Part shown: piece after piece, positions 18,719-27,853 of the stretch | Position numbering within the stretch: the first letter of the stretch is position 1 | Layout: every line of letters starts with the position of its first letter | Assembly (NCBI RefSeq): GCF_021531595.1 | Contig: NZ_JADYUD010000007.1 | Span: 47,387-111,386 of the forward strand | Direction of reading: 5' to 3' | Length of the DNA: 64,000 nucleotides | DNA from: Fusobacterium perfoetens | GTDB taxonomy: Bacteria > Fusobacteriota > Fusobacteriia > Fusobacteriales > Fusobacteriaceae | Translations under genes and position numbers: made by a program | The notes under the pieces: generated by a model | The model's input: only the letters and a program-made list of their open reading frames with translations | Databases searched by the model: none | Told to the model about the DNA's origin: nothing

Positions 18719-18750
18719 TAAGCTGAAAATATTTTATTATTTTCAGCTTA
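18719..18750 (-). terminator. Terminator after the sensor-domain gene
   Basis: Perfect 12-bp inverted repeat TAAGCTGAAAAT / ATTTTCAGCTTA, followed on the minus strand by a T-rich run. It separates the sensor gene from the pilus operon. Confidence 0.85.
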
Positions 18751-18760
18751 GATTTCATTT

Positions 18761-19504
18761 TTATCCTCTATATTTATTAAAGAAAAAAACAAAACATTCT
18801 TTCTTTGTAATAATAGAAATAGGAACACATATACCTGCAACTTTAAATACTTGTTCTCCATTTTTTATATCAAAAACTTTTTTTCCAAACATAACCTCAT
18901 CAGTGGGAATTATTGAAATAATTTCATTGCCGTTTTTATTAATTTCAAGTTCTTTAACTGCTCTTTCATTAGCATCAATTATCATATTATTTTTATCAAG
19001 TATAACTGCACATTTATCAAAACTTCTTATAACTTCTTTAAGAACATCCATTCTTTCTTCTGAGCTTCTTTTTTCAGTTTCTGAAATAGTTTCTGAAATA
19101 ATATCACTTATCTCCTCTGTAAAATCAAGATAAAGAGTTACATTTCTAAGAACTTTATATTTTATAATATCTGTAAGTGCTACTATTCCTATTACTCCTA
19201 TTACCTCTCCATTATGAACAATAGGAGCTGCTATTTCAAGCTTTTCTTGGCATCTATCTTTAAATTCACAATCACTGCACAACCTGTGTTGGCTTGGATT
19301 TTCTACAACATGACTTTCTCCATTTAAAAGTACATCTTTATAAATAGCACCTTTTGATACTCTTCCTACAAGCCTCTCAAATTTTCCTGTAGCAGCTATC
19401 CTCAGCATGTTTTCATCCACTATTTCAACTTCACAGTCTACAAAGCTAGCTATAAGTTCAGCATATTCTTTTACTTGACTTTTTATTTCTGTTAAAAATG
19501 ACAA
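18761..19504 (-). CDS. Stand-alone sensor-domain protein, paralogue of the sigma-54 activators' N-termini
   Basis: 247 residues. It aligns along its whole length with residues 1-240 of the activators at 45442 and 51635: helix with VKEYAELIASFVDCEVEIVD, GAIYKDVLLNGESHVVENP, the cysteine motif LCSDCEFKDRC, LEIAAPI and GVIGIVALT (GAF-like), then a PAS-like part with AVILDKNNMIIDANERAV. It ends at FFNKYRG, exactly where the AAA+ domain would start, with no AAA+ or HTH remnant downstream. It lies downstream of sdaA. It may act in trans on a full-length activator or be a separate redox/ligand sensor. The role is inferred. Confidence 0.75.
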   Translation of the reverse strand: MSFLTEIKSQVKEYAELIASFVDCEVEIVDENMLRIAATGKFERLVGRVSKGAIYKDVLLNGESHVVENPSQHRLCSDCEFKDRCQEKLEIAAPIVHNGEVIGVIGIVALTDIIKYKVLRNVTLYLDFTEEISDIISETISETEKRSSEERMDVLKEVIRSFDKCAVILDKNNMIIDANERAVKELEINKNGNEIISIIPTDEVMFGKKVFDIKNGEQVFKVAGICVPISIITKKECFVFFFNKYRG

Positions 19505-19565
19505 AGAAATCCTCCCCCTTTAAAAAATTAATATTACCCCACAATAAAAGTATACAACAAATTTT

Positions 19566-19578
19566 GTTCAAATTGAAC
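19566..19578. promoter_or_regulatory. Perfect 13-bp palindrome upstream of the sensor gene
   Basis: GTTCAA-A-TTGAAC between the sdaA terminator and the sensor gene. Candidate operator or -35 region. No regulator can be assigned. Confidence 0.35.
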
Positions 19579-19608
19579 TCTTTATTTATAATTTATAGTA
19601 AAGGGGAA

Positions 19609-19639
19609 CAGCCTGAAACATAAAATATGTTTCAGGCTG
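19609..19639 (-). terminator. Hairpin after sdaA
   Basis: Perfect 13-bp stem CAGCCTGAAACAT / ATGTTTCAGGCTG with a five-base loop. Neither side has a long U-run, so it may be an RNA 3' stabiliser as well as a terminator. Confidence 0.7.
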
Positions 19640-19688
19640 CTCTAAGATTATATTTTTATGGGTTGGGTGACTATTTATAACTAAAATA

Positions 19689-20900
19689 TTAGTCTTTTAA
19701 AAATTGTTCATAATATTTTGCTAGACCGCCAATTGATGTCTCTTTATATGAAGGACACATATCTTTTCCTGTTTCCTTCATTGTTATAACAACTTGATCA
19801 AAACTTATTGTATGAAGTCCATCTGTTGAAAGAGCATAATCAGCTGTATTAAGAGCTCTTACTGCAACAATAGCATTTCTTTCAATACAAGGAATCTGTA
19901 CATATCCACCAACAGGATCACAAGTCATTCCAAGGTGATGTTCCATTCCCATTTCTGCTGCATACTCTATTTGCTCTAAAGTTCCTCCAAGGATATAAGC
20001 TGCCATAGCTGCTGCCATAGAACAAGCTGCTCCTATTTCTGCCTGACATCCTGCCTCTGCTCCTGATATAGTTGCATTTTGTTTTATAAGATTTCCAATA
20101 AGTCCTCCTATAGCAAGTGCTCTTAAACAAGTTGTCTCATCTAATTTATGTTCTTCTCTCATTGCTCTAAGAAGACCAGGAATTACTCCCGCTGCTCCAC
20201 ATGTAGGTGCTGTTACTATTGTTCCTGCACTGCTGTTTTCTTCTGCAACTGCAAGAGCATAAGCAAATATCTTCTTAGTTATAACATGATAATTATGCTG
20301 ACCTTTTATTTTGTCATAAAATCCTTTAGCTCTTCTTTGAAGTCTAAGTTTTCCAGGAAGGATTCCATCTTTTTCTATTCCTGCTGAAACTGCATTATGC
20401 ATAGTATCAAGAATATCTTTTAAATGATTCCATATTTCTGGCCCTTCACATTCTTCAACATACTGCCAAAGCTCTTTGTTATTTTCTTTACACCATTTAA
20501 TGATATCATCAAGTGTATTCAATTTATAAACTTCTTCTGTCTTGCTTCCTGTATCAGAAAGATCTTTTATAGTTCCTCCTCCTACTGAAAATACAAGCCA
20601 TTCATTTAAAATTTTTCCTTCTTCATCAAGGGCTATAAATTTCACTCCATTTGTATGATATGGATGAACATATTCAGGCATCCATACAATTTCTGTTTTT
20701 CTTGGCTTTAAAGTTTCCTCTATAATCCAGTCTGTAAGGTGCCCTTTACCAGTTGCTGCAAGACTTCCATACAATTCTACTCTGAAGCTGTGAGCATTTT
20801 CATTTTCTTTACTGAATTTTTTTGCAGCTCTTTCAGGTCCCATTGTATGAGAACTTGAAGGTCCACATCCTATTTTAAATAATTCTTTTAAACTGTCCAT
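19689..20900 (-). CDS. sdaA: L-serine ammonia-lyase, iron-sulfur dependent, single-chain form
   Basis: Deaminates L-serine to pyruvate and ammonia, a main energy route in amino-acid fermenting fusobacteria. At 403 residues it carries both parts: an N-terminal substrate domain (CGPSSSHTMGPERAA) and a C-terminal catalytic domain with the cluster cysteines in TAPTCGAAG, EAGCQAEIGAACSMAAAM and GMTCDPVGGYVQIPC. Good ribosome site AGGAGG. It follows the PfoR-type membrane gene by 17 bases and is probably co-transcribed with it. Confidence 0.95.
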   Translation of the reverse strand: MDSLKELFKIGCGPSSSHTMGPERAAKKFSKENENAHSFRVELYGSLAATGKGHLTDWIIEETLKPRKTEIVWMPEYVHPYHTNGVKFIALDEEGKILNEWLVFSVGGGTIKDLSDTGSKTEEVYKLNTLDDIIKWCKENNKELWQYVEECEGPEIWNHLKDILDTMHNAVSAGIEKDGILPGKLRLQRRAKGFYDKIKGQHNYHVITKKIFAYALAVAEENSSAGTIVTAPTCGAAGVIPGLLRAMREEHKLDETTCLRALAIGGLIGNLIKQNATISGAEAGCQAEIGAACSMAAAMAAYILGGTLEQIEYAAEMGMEHHLGMTCDPVGGYVQIPCIERNAIVAVRALNTADYALSTDGLHTISFDQVVITMKETGKDMCPSYKETSIGGLAKYYEQFLKD

Positions 20901-20917
20901 ACAGCCTCCTGTAATTT

Positions 20918-21931
20918 TTATCCTCTTATATCGTGAATAGTTTTTATTTTATAATTTTTGAATATTAAAGATCCTAACCAACCTGCAAATATTCCTGCTG
21001 CTGCACACATAAGTGCTACTTTTGTTACTACTATAGGGTTGTTAAATCCATACATAACCATAAGTCCTGCTATTGGTGTAGCTGTTCCTGTTGCTTGATT
21101 TACAAGTCCATAAAGTGCAACTATTGTTCCTGCTAGAGCTCCTCCTATAAAGTTTGTAACATAAACTGGAATAGGGTTAGCTGAAATTATATCTGCTTGT
21201 GTTAAAGGTTCAATAGCAACTGCTATTGTTGTCTTTTTATCTCCGAATCCCATTCTATGGAAGAATACTCCATTCATAAATGAAGATCCCATTACTGATA
21301 ATGCACCTATTGCCATTGGAGTTCCTGTAAGTCCAAGCATAGCTGTAAGAGCCATTGAAGAAAGAGGTGCTGTTGCTACTACAGTTATAATTCCTCCTAA
21401 AATAATTCCCATTAAAATAGGACTTGCATGTGATGCACTTTCTAATATTCCACCTATATTTAAAAGAGTTGAGTTAACTAATGGTGAAGAATACATTGCA
21501 ATAGCTCTTGAAAGAGGTGCTGCAAAACATATTGTAACTATAAGGTCTAAACCTTGAGGGACTCTTTTTTCAATTTGAGGAACGATAAATGATAAAGCAT
21601 ATCCTGCTAAAAATCCAGGAAGAATTCCGTATCCTGCCACTGAAACTCCTACAAGAACTGCATAAGTAGGATTAACTCCTAAAGCGATTGGCACTAAAGC
21701 TGCTGCTGCAACTCCTCCCATAGATCCTGCTGCTGCTCCTACATCTTTAAGAAAAGCAAATCCTAATAAATCTCCTCCAACATAATATTGGAAAGCTTCC
21801 ACTAAGAAACTTGCTGTTGCTGCTCCTGCTAAAGCTCCCATAGCTTTCATACCTTTAGGTGCTTTTAAACTGAAAAGAGAAAATCCTGCTAAAACTATTA
21901 ATAACAATATTGTACCTTTTAAAATTTCCAT
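20918..21931 (-). CDS. PTS EIIC-like/PfoR-family membrane protein
   Basis: About 337 residues, very hydrophobic, Ala/Gly-rich, with nine or ten membrane helices and no EIIA/B phosphorylation domain. The pattern (EAFQYYVGGDLLGFAF, HRMGFGDKKTTIAVAIEPLTQ) fits the EIIC_2/PfoR group. As it shares an operon with serine dehydratase it could be a serine or related amino-acid permease; that is inference. The start is the ATG at 21931, eleven bases after AAGGAG. A GTG at 21943 overlaps the ribosome site and is unlikely. Confidence 0.75.
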   Translation of the reverse strand: MEILKGTILLLIVLAGFSLFSLKAPKGMKAMGALAGAATASFLVEAFQYYVGGDLLGFAFLKDVGAAAGSMGGVAAAALVPIALGVNPTYAVLVGVSVAGYGILPGFLAGYALSFIVPQIEKRVPQGLDLIVTICFAAPLSRAIAMYSSPLVNSTLLNIGGILESASHASPILMGIILGGIITVVATAPLSSMALTAMLGLTGTPMAIGALSVMGSSFMNGVFFHRMGFGDKKTTIAVAIEPLTQADIISANPIPVYVTNFIGGALAGTIVALYGLVNQATGTATPIAGLMVMYGFNNPIVVTKVALMCAAAGIFAGWLGSLIFKNYKIKTIHDIRG

Positions 21932-22050
21932 TAAACAAACCACTCCTTATCATTATTTTTGTTAAGTATATATAAACATTTTTTAATTATACTTTATTTT
22001 GAAACTATTGTTCTCTTTATGAATGATAGTCTTTTTTTAAAGACATTTTT

Positions 22051-22065
22051 GAGTATACCATACTC
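22051..22065. promoter_or_regulatory. Inverted repeat, candidate operator between the serine operon and its regulator
   Basis: GAGTAT-ACC-ATACTC, a perfect 6-3-6 palindrome in the 380-bp divergent spacer. It is a reasonable binding site for the XRE-cupin regulator encoded next door. The remainder of 21932-22313 is AT-rich, with long T-runs and a TATAAT at 22276-22281 ahead of the regulator gene. Confidence 0.45.
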
Positions 22066-22313
22066 TAAAAATAATTACAAATAATTTTTTCAGTATTCTG
22101 AAAATTTTTATTTTTTTTTGATATAAAAAATTCACTCTAAACACCATTAAACTTAGGATTTCCTTAATCTTTTCAAAAAATAAAAATTTTTTATTTTTTT
22201 TTTGAATTTATTAATTTTTTTCAGGAAAATGAACTTCATGTAATTCAAAGTGTATTTTATTTTTTCAATATATGCTATAATAAGACTAATTATTATAATG
22301 GAGGTTTTAATTG

Positions 22314-22850
22314 ATGACTTTAGGGGAAAGAATTAAAAAATATAGAAAGAAAATGAACTATACATTAAAAGAACTGTCAGATATAACTAAACTTTCTGTA
22401 GGTTTCTTAAGTAATATAGAAAGGGATTTAAATAGTCCTTCTATAAGTAATCTTCAACAAATATGTCAAGCTCTTAATGTAAATCTTATGGAAATAATAG
22501 ATGAAAATGCCAGCGAATCACCTGTAACTAGACTTGAACAGCGTCAAGAAATATTTTCAAATCCTAATTCTCAAGTAAAAATAGAAAATATAATAACCGG
22601 TAAAAACAGTCTTAATGGAATAGTAATAACTATAGAACATAAATCAGCACAATATAGTGATATGTCATGGGGACATTCATATGATGAAGTTGGAGTAGTT
22701 ATTGAAGGAGAATTAGATATAGACCTTGATGATGAAAAATACAATCTGAAAAAAGGAGATACTATATTTATAAAATCATTCACACCTCATAGATACAGAA
22801 ATCCTATAGATTGTAAATCTGTAGTTTACTGGTTCTCTATGAGAAAATAA
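22314..22850 (+). CDS. XRE-family regulator with C-terminal cupin
   Basis: 178 residues. The N-terminal helix-turn-helix (about 5-60) contains TLKELSDITKLSVGFLSNIE; the C-terminal cupin (about 105-178) contains HSYDEVGVVIEGELDIDL and LKKGDTIFIKSFTPHRYRNP. Such regulators sense small metabolites through the cupin barrel. It is divergent from the sdaA operon, so serine catabolism is the likely target. Start at ATG 22314 after GGAGG; the adjacent TTG at 22311 is also possible. Confidence 0.9.
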   Translation: MTLGERIKKYRKKMNYTLKELSDITKLSVGFLSNIERDLNSPSISNLQQICQALNVNLMEIIDENASESPVTRLEQRQEIFSNPNSQVKIENIITGKNSLNGIVITIEHKSAQYSDMSWGHSYDEVGVVIEGELDIDLDDEKYNLKKGDTIFIKSFTPHRYRNPIDCKSVVYWFSMRK

Positions 22851-22907
22851 TTTCAGTATACTATAATTTCACTATAATATAATTTTAAAAGGGGAGGAGT
22901 TTGTTAA

Positions 22908-23393
22908 ATGGTATTAAATTATTTTATTATCATACTGCTTATAATTCTTTGTGCTTTATACAGTATGTGGTCATCTGTTTCAGAGGCAAAAGTAAAGCAT
23001 ATAGAAAGAAGAAATAAAAGTATTGATAAAGTAGTGGCAAAAGGTTATAAAATTTCAAAAAGATGGGACTGTAATGCAATAACAATTTTTTCAGACAAAA
23101 AGAAAAGAGTTTTAAGTTTTTTAGTAATGGCATGGAGAAAAGATACAATTTACGATATTCCCATTGATAGTATAAAAGAAATTACAATAGGATCTGTTGG
23201 AATTGTTAAAAAAAGTAAAATGAGAACTCTTATAACTCAAATTTATCTTAATATTGAAACAGAGCAAGGAACTTATGTTTTAAGAACACTATATGTAAAA
23301 GGAATTGGACTGAGAAAAAGTTCACCTCATGTTGCTTATGCTCAAAAATGTGCCGAAGAAATAAGAGATTATGTTTACAGTTTAAAAAATTAA
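22908..23393 (+). CDS. Unrecognised membrane-anchored protein, tandem paralogue 1
   Basis: 161 residues: an N-terminal membrane helix (about 3-22), then a soluble domain of strands and one C-terminal helix. It shares with the next gene the motif GYKISKRWDCN, a following TIFSDKKKRVLSF strand, a YVLRTLYVK strand near residue 125 and a closing helix. The domain looks PH-like (seven strands and a helix), but I cannot name it. Strong ribosome site GGGGAGGAG. First of three co-directional genes. Confidence 0.7.
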   Translation: MVLNYFIIILLIILCALYSMWSSVSEAKVKHIERRNKSIDKVVAKGYKISKRWDCNAITIFSDKKKRVLSFLVMAWRKDTIYDIPIDSIKEITIGSVGIVKKSKMRTLITQIYLNIETEQGTYVLRTLYVKGIGLRKSSPHVAYAQKCAEEIRDYVYSLKN

Positions 23394-23408
23394 TCTCAGG
23401 AGGATAGT

Positions 23409-23879
23409 ATGAGAATATTTACTGCTATTTTTATTGTTTTTATCCTTTTTATTTTTCTTAATCTTTTAACAGGATATATGAATTCCAGAGTCCTTATGAA
23501 AAAGAAAAGAGATAAAAAATTAAAAGATTTTGAAAAAGAAGGTTATAAAGTTTCAAAAAGATGGGATTGTAATGTTATGACAATAGTTATTGACGAAGAA
23601 AAAAAAGTTATCGGCTGTGTTGTTTTAGGTCTGACTTCAAAACTTTATATCATAGATATAAAAGATATTACTTCACAACCAGAAGTAAAAACTTCTGGAG
23701 TTCTTCCAAAATTTACTACAAATGTATGTGTAGTTTTTAAATGCAAAGACAATAATTTCTATTTTTTAAGAACATTAACTATAAAAAAAGGATTTGGTGT
23801 TTTTGAAAAAAGTAATACAGTAAAAAAAGCTATACAAAATGCAGAAGAAATCTTAAGAGTTTTAAAAGATTACAAATAA
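23409..23879 (+). CDS. Unrecognised membrane-anchored protein, tandem paralogue 2
   Basis: 156 residues, same layout as the preceding gene: a membrane helix (about 3-22), the shared GYKVSKRWDCNVMTI motif, a FYFLRTLTIKK strand and a C-terminal helix. Sequence identity to the first copy is modest, so the duplication is old. It begins 15 bases after it, behind AGGAGG. Confidence 0.7.
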   Translation: MRIFTAIFIVFILFIFLNLLTGYMNSRVLMKKKRDKKLKDFEKEGYKVSKRWDCNVMTIVIDEEKKVIGCVVLGLTSKLYIIDIKDITSQPEVKTSGVLPKFTTNVCVVFKCKDNNFYFLRTLTIKKGFGVFEKSNTVKKAIQNAEEILRVLKDYK

Positions 23880-23893
23880 ATTTAGGAGGAAAA

Positions 23894-24352
23894 ATGGAAT
23901 ATCAAATAAATCATAAAAATTTCATAAAAAATAAAATTTATTTAAAAATCTCACCTTTTAAAATTGATCTTATATACAATAATAAAAAAATAAAAGGAAA
24001 AAGAGGAAAGTTCTTTCTTAAAGATGATAATAATAAGGAAAGAGAAATAAAACTTGTTGATTATCTTATAACTTCTCCTTATGTTACTATTGATAAAAAT
24101 GAAAGAGTTAATGTTCTTTCTCCTGTTCCATTGTATGTTTTTATCTTTCTTGTTCCAGCTCTTCTTATGATAAGATTTGGAATTTTAGGATGGGTACTTG
24201 GAGCTTTAACAGTTTATTCTGTCAGAAATATTAATACAGATACTTCAAAAACTATATTAATGAAATCTCTTATGAGTATTCTTGCAATTGTTATTTCTTA
24301 TATTATTCTTATAGCTCTTATATTTGCATTAAATATATTTGTATCCAAGTAG
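23894..24352 (+). CDS. Unrecognised membrane protein, third gene of the small operon
   Basis: 152 residues: a basic N-terminal soluble half of about 85 residues rich in Lys and Asn, then two hydrophobic stretches (about 80-107 and 122-148), so a two- to four-helix membrane protein. It is not related to the two preceding genes. Ribosome site AGGAGG. The operon ends at the shared terminator at 24392. Confidence 0.65.
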   Translation: MEYQINHKNFIKNKIYLKISPFKIDLIYNNKKIKGKRGKFFLKDDNNKEREIKLVDYLITSPYVTIDKNERVNVLSPVPLYVFIFLVPALLMIRFGILGWVLGALTVYSVRNINTDTSKTILMKSLMSILAIVISYIILIALIFALNIFVSK

Positions 24353-24391
24353 TATTTATATATTTTATTATTATCCATATACATAAAAAAA

Positions 24392-24425
24392 GAGGATTTG
24401 CATTTTTATTATATGCAATATCCTC
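24392..24425. terminator. Bidirectional terminator
   Basis: GAGGATTTGCAT / ATGCAATATCCTC stem flanked by an A-run on the left and a T-run on the right, between converging genes. It serves both the small membrane operon and the molybdenum operon. Confidence 0.85.
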
Positions 24426-24431
24426 ATTTTT

Positions 24432-24926
24432 TTATTTTCTAGCACATTCAGAGGCAGCACCTTTTAAAATATCCAAAGCATGAACTAGAGTATCAATTAC
24501 AAATCCTAGATTTTCACATGCTCCTTTTGGACTTCCAGGTAAATTTAAAATTATTGTTTTATTTCTTATTCCACAAACACCACGGCTCAGCATAGCTCTT
24601 TTTGTTATCTGCATAGACTCCATTCTCATATATTCTGCTATTCCTCTTGCCTCTTTTGTTATTACAGAAAGAGTTGCTTCTGGAGTAACATCTCTTTCTG
24701 AAAATCCTGTTCCTCCATTTGTTAAAATTAAATCCACATCTTCCATATCTGCAATCTCTTTAAGCTTATTAACAATAATAAACTCTTCATCAGGTATTAT
24801 TGTTTCAAGGACTGTTTCATAATCTTTGTGGGCATCAACCATTTTCTTTAGTTCTTTTCCTGTTATATCTTCTCTTTCTCCTCTTGAACCTTTATCACTT
24901 ATTGTCACTATTGCAACTTTATACAT
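24432..24926 (-). CDS. mog: Molybdopterin adenylyltransferase/MoaB-Mog family
   Basis: 164 residues, activates molybdopterin by adenylation before metal insertion. Motifs: VTISDKGSRGEREDITG at the start, LILTNGGTGFSERDVTPEAT (the MPT-binding loop) and LNLPGSPKGACENLGFV. Last gene of the molybdenum operon; it overlaps modB by eight bases. MoaB and Mog are hard to separate by eye. Confidence 0.9.
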   Translation of the reverse strand: MYKVAIVTISDKGSRGEREDITGKELKKMVDAHKDYETVLETIIPDEEFIIVNKLKEIADMEDVDLILTNGGTGFSERDVTPEATLSVITKEARGIAEYMRMESMQITKRAMLSRGVCGIRNKTIILNLPGSPKGACENLGFVIDTLVHALDILKGAASECARK

Positions 24927-25584
24927 CTCTTTCGTCTCCTCTTTTTTTCAAAAAATTATATACAAACATTATTACTATGCTTATCCATAGTACTATTAAG
25001 ACGAGAAACATTGCCTCTTTGTCTTCTCCATTTTCAACAGCTGAATAAATTGCAATAGGAAGAGTTTGAGTTTTATTTGGAATATTTCCAGCAACCATTA
25101 AAGTTGCACCAAATTCTCCTAAAATTCTTCCAGCTCCTAAAACAATTCCTGCAATAATTCCTCTCTTACTCATTGGAAAAACAATATCCATAAAAAAATG
25201 ATAATTATTTGCTCCAAGAAGTTCAGCCTCTTCAAAGTATTCTTTATCTATTGATGACATTGCAAGTCTTATGCTCTGGTAAACTATTGGGAGCGACACA
25301 ATTATCCCTGCAATAATTGCTCCATAAACAGTAAAAGTAAATCTTATTCCAAAATAATCATAAAAAGGTTTTCCAATTATCCCCTGAACTCCAAAAACAG
25401 AAAGAATAAAATAACCACTCACAGAGGGAGGAATAAAAAGAGGAAGAGTTACAATAATATCAATAATATTTTTTATTTTTTTAGAGAAATATCCGCTGAT
25501 AAAAATTATTACAAGAGATAAAAATGTTGTTATTATTATTCCTATAAATGCAATAATAAGTGAATTTTTTACTACAAAAAACAT
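24919..25584 (-). CDS. modB: Molybdate ABC transporter permease
   Basis: 221 residues with five or six membrane helices and the coupling-loop motif EEAELLGANNYHFFMDIVFP, followed by GRILGEFGATLMVAGNIPNKTQT, the typical ModB/CysW ending. It starts two bases after modA ends. No modC-like ATPase gene follows; mog comes instead. Confidence 0.92.
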   Translation of the reverse strand: MFFVVKNSLIIAFIGIIITTFLSLVIIFISGYFSKKIKNIIDIIVTLPLFIPPSVSGYFILSVFGVQGIIGKPFYDYFGIRFTFTVYGAIIAGIIVSLPIVYQSIRLAMSSIDKEYFEEAELLGANNYHFFMDIVFPMSKRGIIAGIVLGAGRILGEFGATLMVAGNIPNKTQTLPIAIYSAVENGEDKEAMFLVLIVLWISIVIMFVYNFLKKRGDERDV

Positions 25585-25585
25585 T

Positions 25586-26320
25586 CTACATCACTATAAA
25601 ACCATGTTTCTTAAATATTTTTTTAGTCTCATCTTTTCTTAAAAATTCAAAAAAGTTTTCAGTTTCTTTATTATTATTTAGAAGTGCTAAAGAATATATT
25701 ATTTTATCATGTGAATTTTCAGGAAATTCAGCAACAACTATTGGATTTTTCATTCTATTTTTGTCTGAGTCATAAATTATTCCAAAATCAACCTCTCCAA
25801 TTTGTACATATTGAGCTGTTGCAGTAACATCTTTAGCATAAACTATTTTTTCTTGATTTAATGTTTCAAAAATTCCAAGATTTTTAAGTGATTGTAAAGT
25901 ATATTTACCAACAGGAGCTGTTTCTGGATTTCCAACAGCAATATATACATCACTGTTTTTTAATCCTTCAATAGTTTTTATTTCACTCTTACTATATGGA
26001 CTTTTTACTAAAATAAGTACATTTGACAGAAAATCATAAGCATTTTCTTTTTTTATAATATTTTTGTCAATAAGCATATTAATATTTTCTTGATTTGCTG
26101 ATATAAAAAGATCTACAACAGCACCTTTTTCTATCTGTGTTCTTAAAGTTCCTGATCCACCTAAATTTAAAATTATTTTATCATTTGATTTTTTCTCATA
26201 CTCAGGGATTATCTCTTCAAGACAATTTTTAAGACTTGCTGCAGCACTCACTACTATTTCTTTAGAAAAAACAGAAACAGACATTATTATACTAAATATT
26301 AAAATAAATAATTTTTTCAT
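25586..26320 (-). CDS. modA: Molybdate-binding periplasmic protein
   Basis: About 244 residues with a signal peptide (MKKLFILIFSIIMSVSVFS). Binding-fold landmarks are VSAAASLKNCLEEIIPEYE, LNLGGSGTLRTQIEKGA, AVGNPETAPVGKYTLQSL and VYAKDVTATAQYVQIGEVD. Start at the ATG 26320 after GGAGG; the upstream TTG at 26335 is part of that site. It delivers molybdate or tungstate to ModB. Confidence 0.94.
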   Translation of the reverse strand: MKKLFILIFSIIMSVSVFSKEIVVSAAASLKNCLEEIIPEYEKKSNDKIILNLGGSGTLRTQIEKGAVVDLFISANQENINMLIDKNIIKKENAYDFLSNVLILVKSPYSKSEIKTIEGLKNSDVYIAVGNPETAPVGKYTLQSLKNLGIFETLNQEKIVYAKDVTATAQYVQIGEVDFGIIYDSDKNRMKNPIVVAEFPENSHDKIIYSLALLNNNKETENFFEFLRKDETKKIFKKHGFIVM

Positions 26321-26344
26321 AAATCTAGCCTCCAAAACTCTTAA

Positions 26345-26815
26345 TCAAAAATGAAAATCTCCGCTCTTCCCTCCAGTTTTTGAAATAAGATGAATATCAG
26401 AAATAACCATTCTTTTGTCTATACTTTTACACATATCGTAAATTGTAAGAGCTGCTATACTTACACCTGTCAAAGCTTCCATTTCTATTCCTGTTTTTCC
26501 TACAGTTTTTGCTGTAGCAAAAATATGAATTTCACTTTCTTCTTCCATTATTTTAAATTCCATATCACAGCCTGTCATAAAAATAGAATGACACATAGGA
26601 ATAAGGTCACTCGTTTTTTTCATTCCCATTATTCCTCCAACTCTTGCAACCCCAAGAACATCTCCTTTTTCTATCTCTCTATTTAAAAGCTTAGAAATAA
26701 TTTCTTTTGATACTTTTATTTTCCCAAAAGCTGTAGCTGTCCTTTGTGTCTGATTTTTTTCACTCACATCAACCATATGAGCTTTCCCTTCTTCATTGAA
26801 ATGTGTAAAATCCAT
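26345..26815 (-). CDS. moaC: Cyclic pyranopterin monophosphate synthase
   Basis: Second step of molybdopterin synthesis, working on the MoaA product. About 156 residues. Motifs: [58 protein letters not shown] and [11 protein letters not shown], which contain the catalytic Lys and the pterin-binding residues. I take the ATG at 26815 after GGGAG; it then sits one base after the moeA stop. Confidence 0.95.
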   Translation of the reverse strand: MDFTHFNEEGKAHMVDVSEKNQTQRTATAFGKIKVSKEIISKLLNREIEKGDVLGVARVGGIMGMKKTSDLIPMCHSIFMTGCDMEFKIMEEESEIHIFATAKTVGKTGIEMEALTGVSIAALTIYDMCKSIDKRMVISDIHLISKTGGKSGDFHF

Positions 26816-26816
26816 T

Positions 26817-27836
26817 CTATACTCCCTTTCCAAATGAGCAATGAGGAAAATGACAGACTTCGCAATCTAAACATAATCCGCCATGACCATATTTTGCAAT
26901 ATCTTCAAAAGTTAATTTTTCACCTGCTAATATTCTTGGAAGAACTAAATCAAAAACAGTTCTTCTTGCATACATAACACAACCAGGAAGACCTAAGATA
27001 GTCTTTCCGTTTTTATAAGCTATAAGAAGCATTGCTCCTGGAAGAACTGGTGAACCATAAGTTACAAGTTCTCCTCCTGTTTCTTTTATTGCTGTTGGAG
27101 TCATATCATCTGGATCTACTGACATTCCTCCTGTGCAGATTATAAGTTCTGCATCGCTTTCAAGAGCCTCAATAAGATTATGTTTTATCTTTTCTTTATC
27201 ATCAGGAGAAAAGACATGAGATATAACTTCGCAACCATATTCTCCAACTTTTGATTTTATTACAGGCCCGAATTTATCTTGAATTCTTCCATAAAAAACT
27301 TCATTTCCTGTTGTAATAACTGCTGTCTTTTTAGGATTAATTCTTTTTATTGAAATAAATCTTTTATTACATATTTCTTCTAATAATTTTATTTTTTCTT
27401 CACTTATAACAAGAGGAATTATTCTTGTTCCAGCTATTTTTTCACCTTTTTTTACAGGAGTATTATTATGTATTGTTGAAATTATAATTTCTCCTATTGA
27501 ATTAGCTTTTAAAAGTTCATCTGTATCAATAGATACAATACCATCTTCCTCAGCAAAAAAATCAATTTTTCCTTCTTTTACTTCTCCAAAAACAAGTCCA
27601 TCTCCTGCAATATGATTTTTTATTCTTTCTGCAGCCTCATTTTCATGAAGAGTTCCTTCTTTTTTCTCCCAAACATAAAGATGGTCTTTCCCAAGTTTTA
27701 AAAGTTCAGGAATATCTTCTTCCTTAATAATATGTCCCTTTTTAAAAGCTACACCTTTAAATTCTCCTGGAACAATTCTTGTAATATCATGGCATAAAAC
27801 GGTTCCAACTGCATTTTTAGTATCTATAATTTTCAT
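26817..27836 (-). CDS. MoeA-like molybdopterin-binding protein with a cysteine-rich tail
   Basis: About 339 residues. The C-terminal two thirds hold the MoeA/MoCF fold ([58 protein letters not shown]). The N-terminus differs from E. coli MoeA. The protein ends with [19 protein letters not shown], four cysteines that could bind a metal or cluster. This class is found with selenium-dependent molybdenum hydroxylases in anaerobes. Start at ATG 27836 five bases after GGAGG. Confidence 0.88.
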   Translation of the reverse strand: MKIIDTKNAVGTVLCHDITRIVPGEFKGVAFKKGHIIKEEDIPELLKLGKDHLYVWEKKEGTLHENEAAERIKNHIAGDGLVFGEVKEGKIDFFAEEDGIVSIDTDELLKANSIGEIIISTIHNNTPVKKGEKIAGTRIIPLVISEEKIKLLEEICNKRFISIKRINPKKTAVITTGNEVFYGRIQDKFGPVIKSKVGEYGCEVISHVFSPDDKEKIKHNLIEALESDAELIICTGGMSVDPDDMTPTAIKETGGELVTYGSPVLPGAMLLIAYKNGKTILGLPGCVMYARRTVFDLVLPRILAGEKLTFEDIAKYGHGGLCLDCEVCHFPHCSFGKGV

Positions 27837-27853
27837 CTTTACCTCCAATTTAA

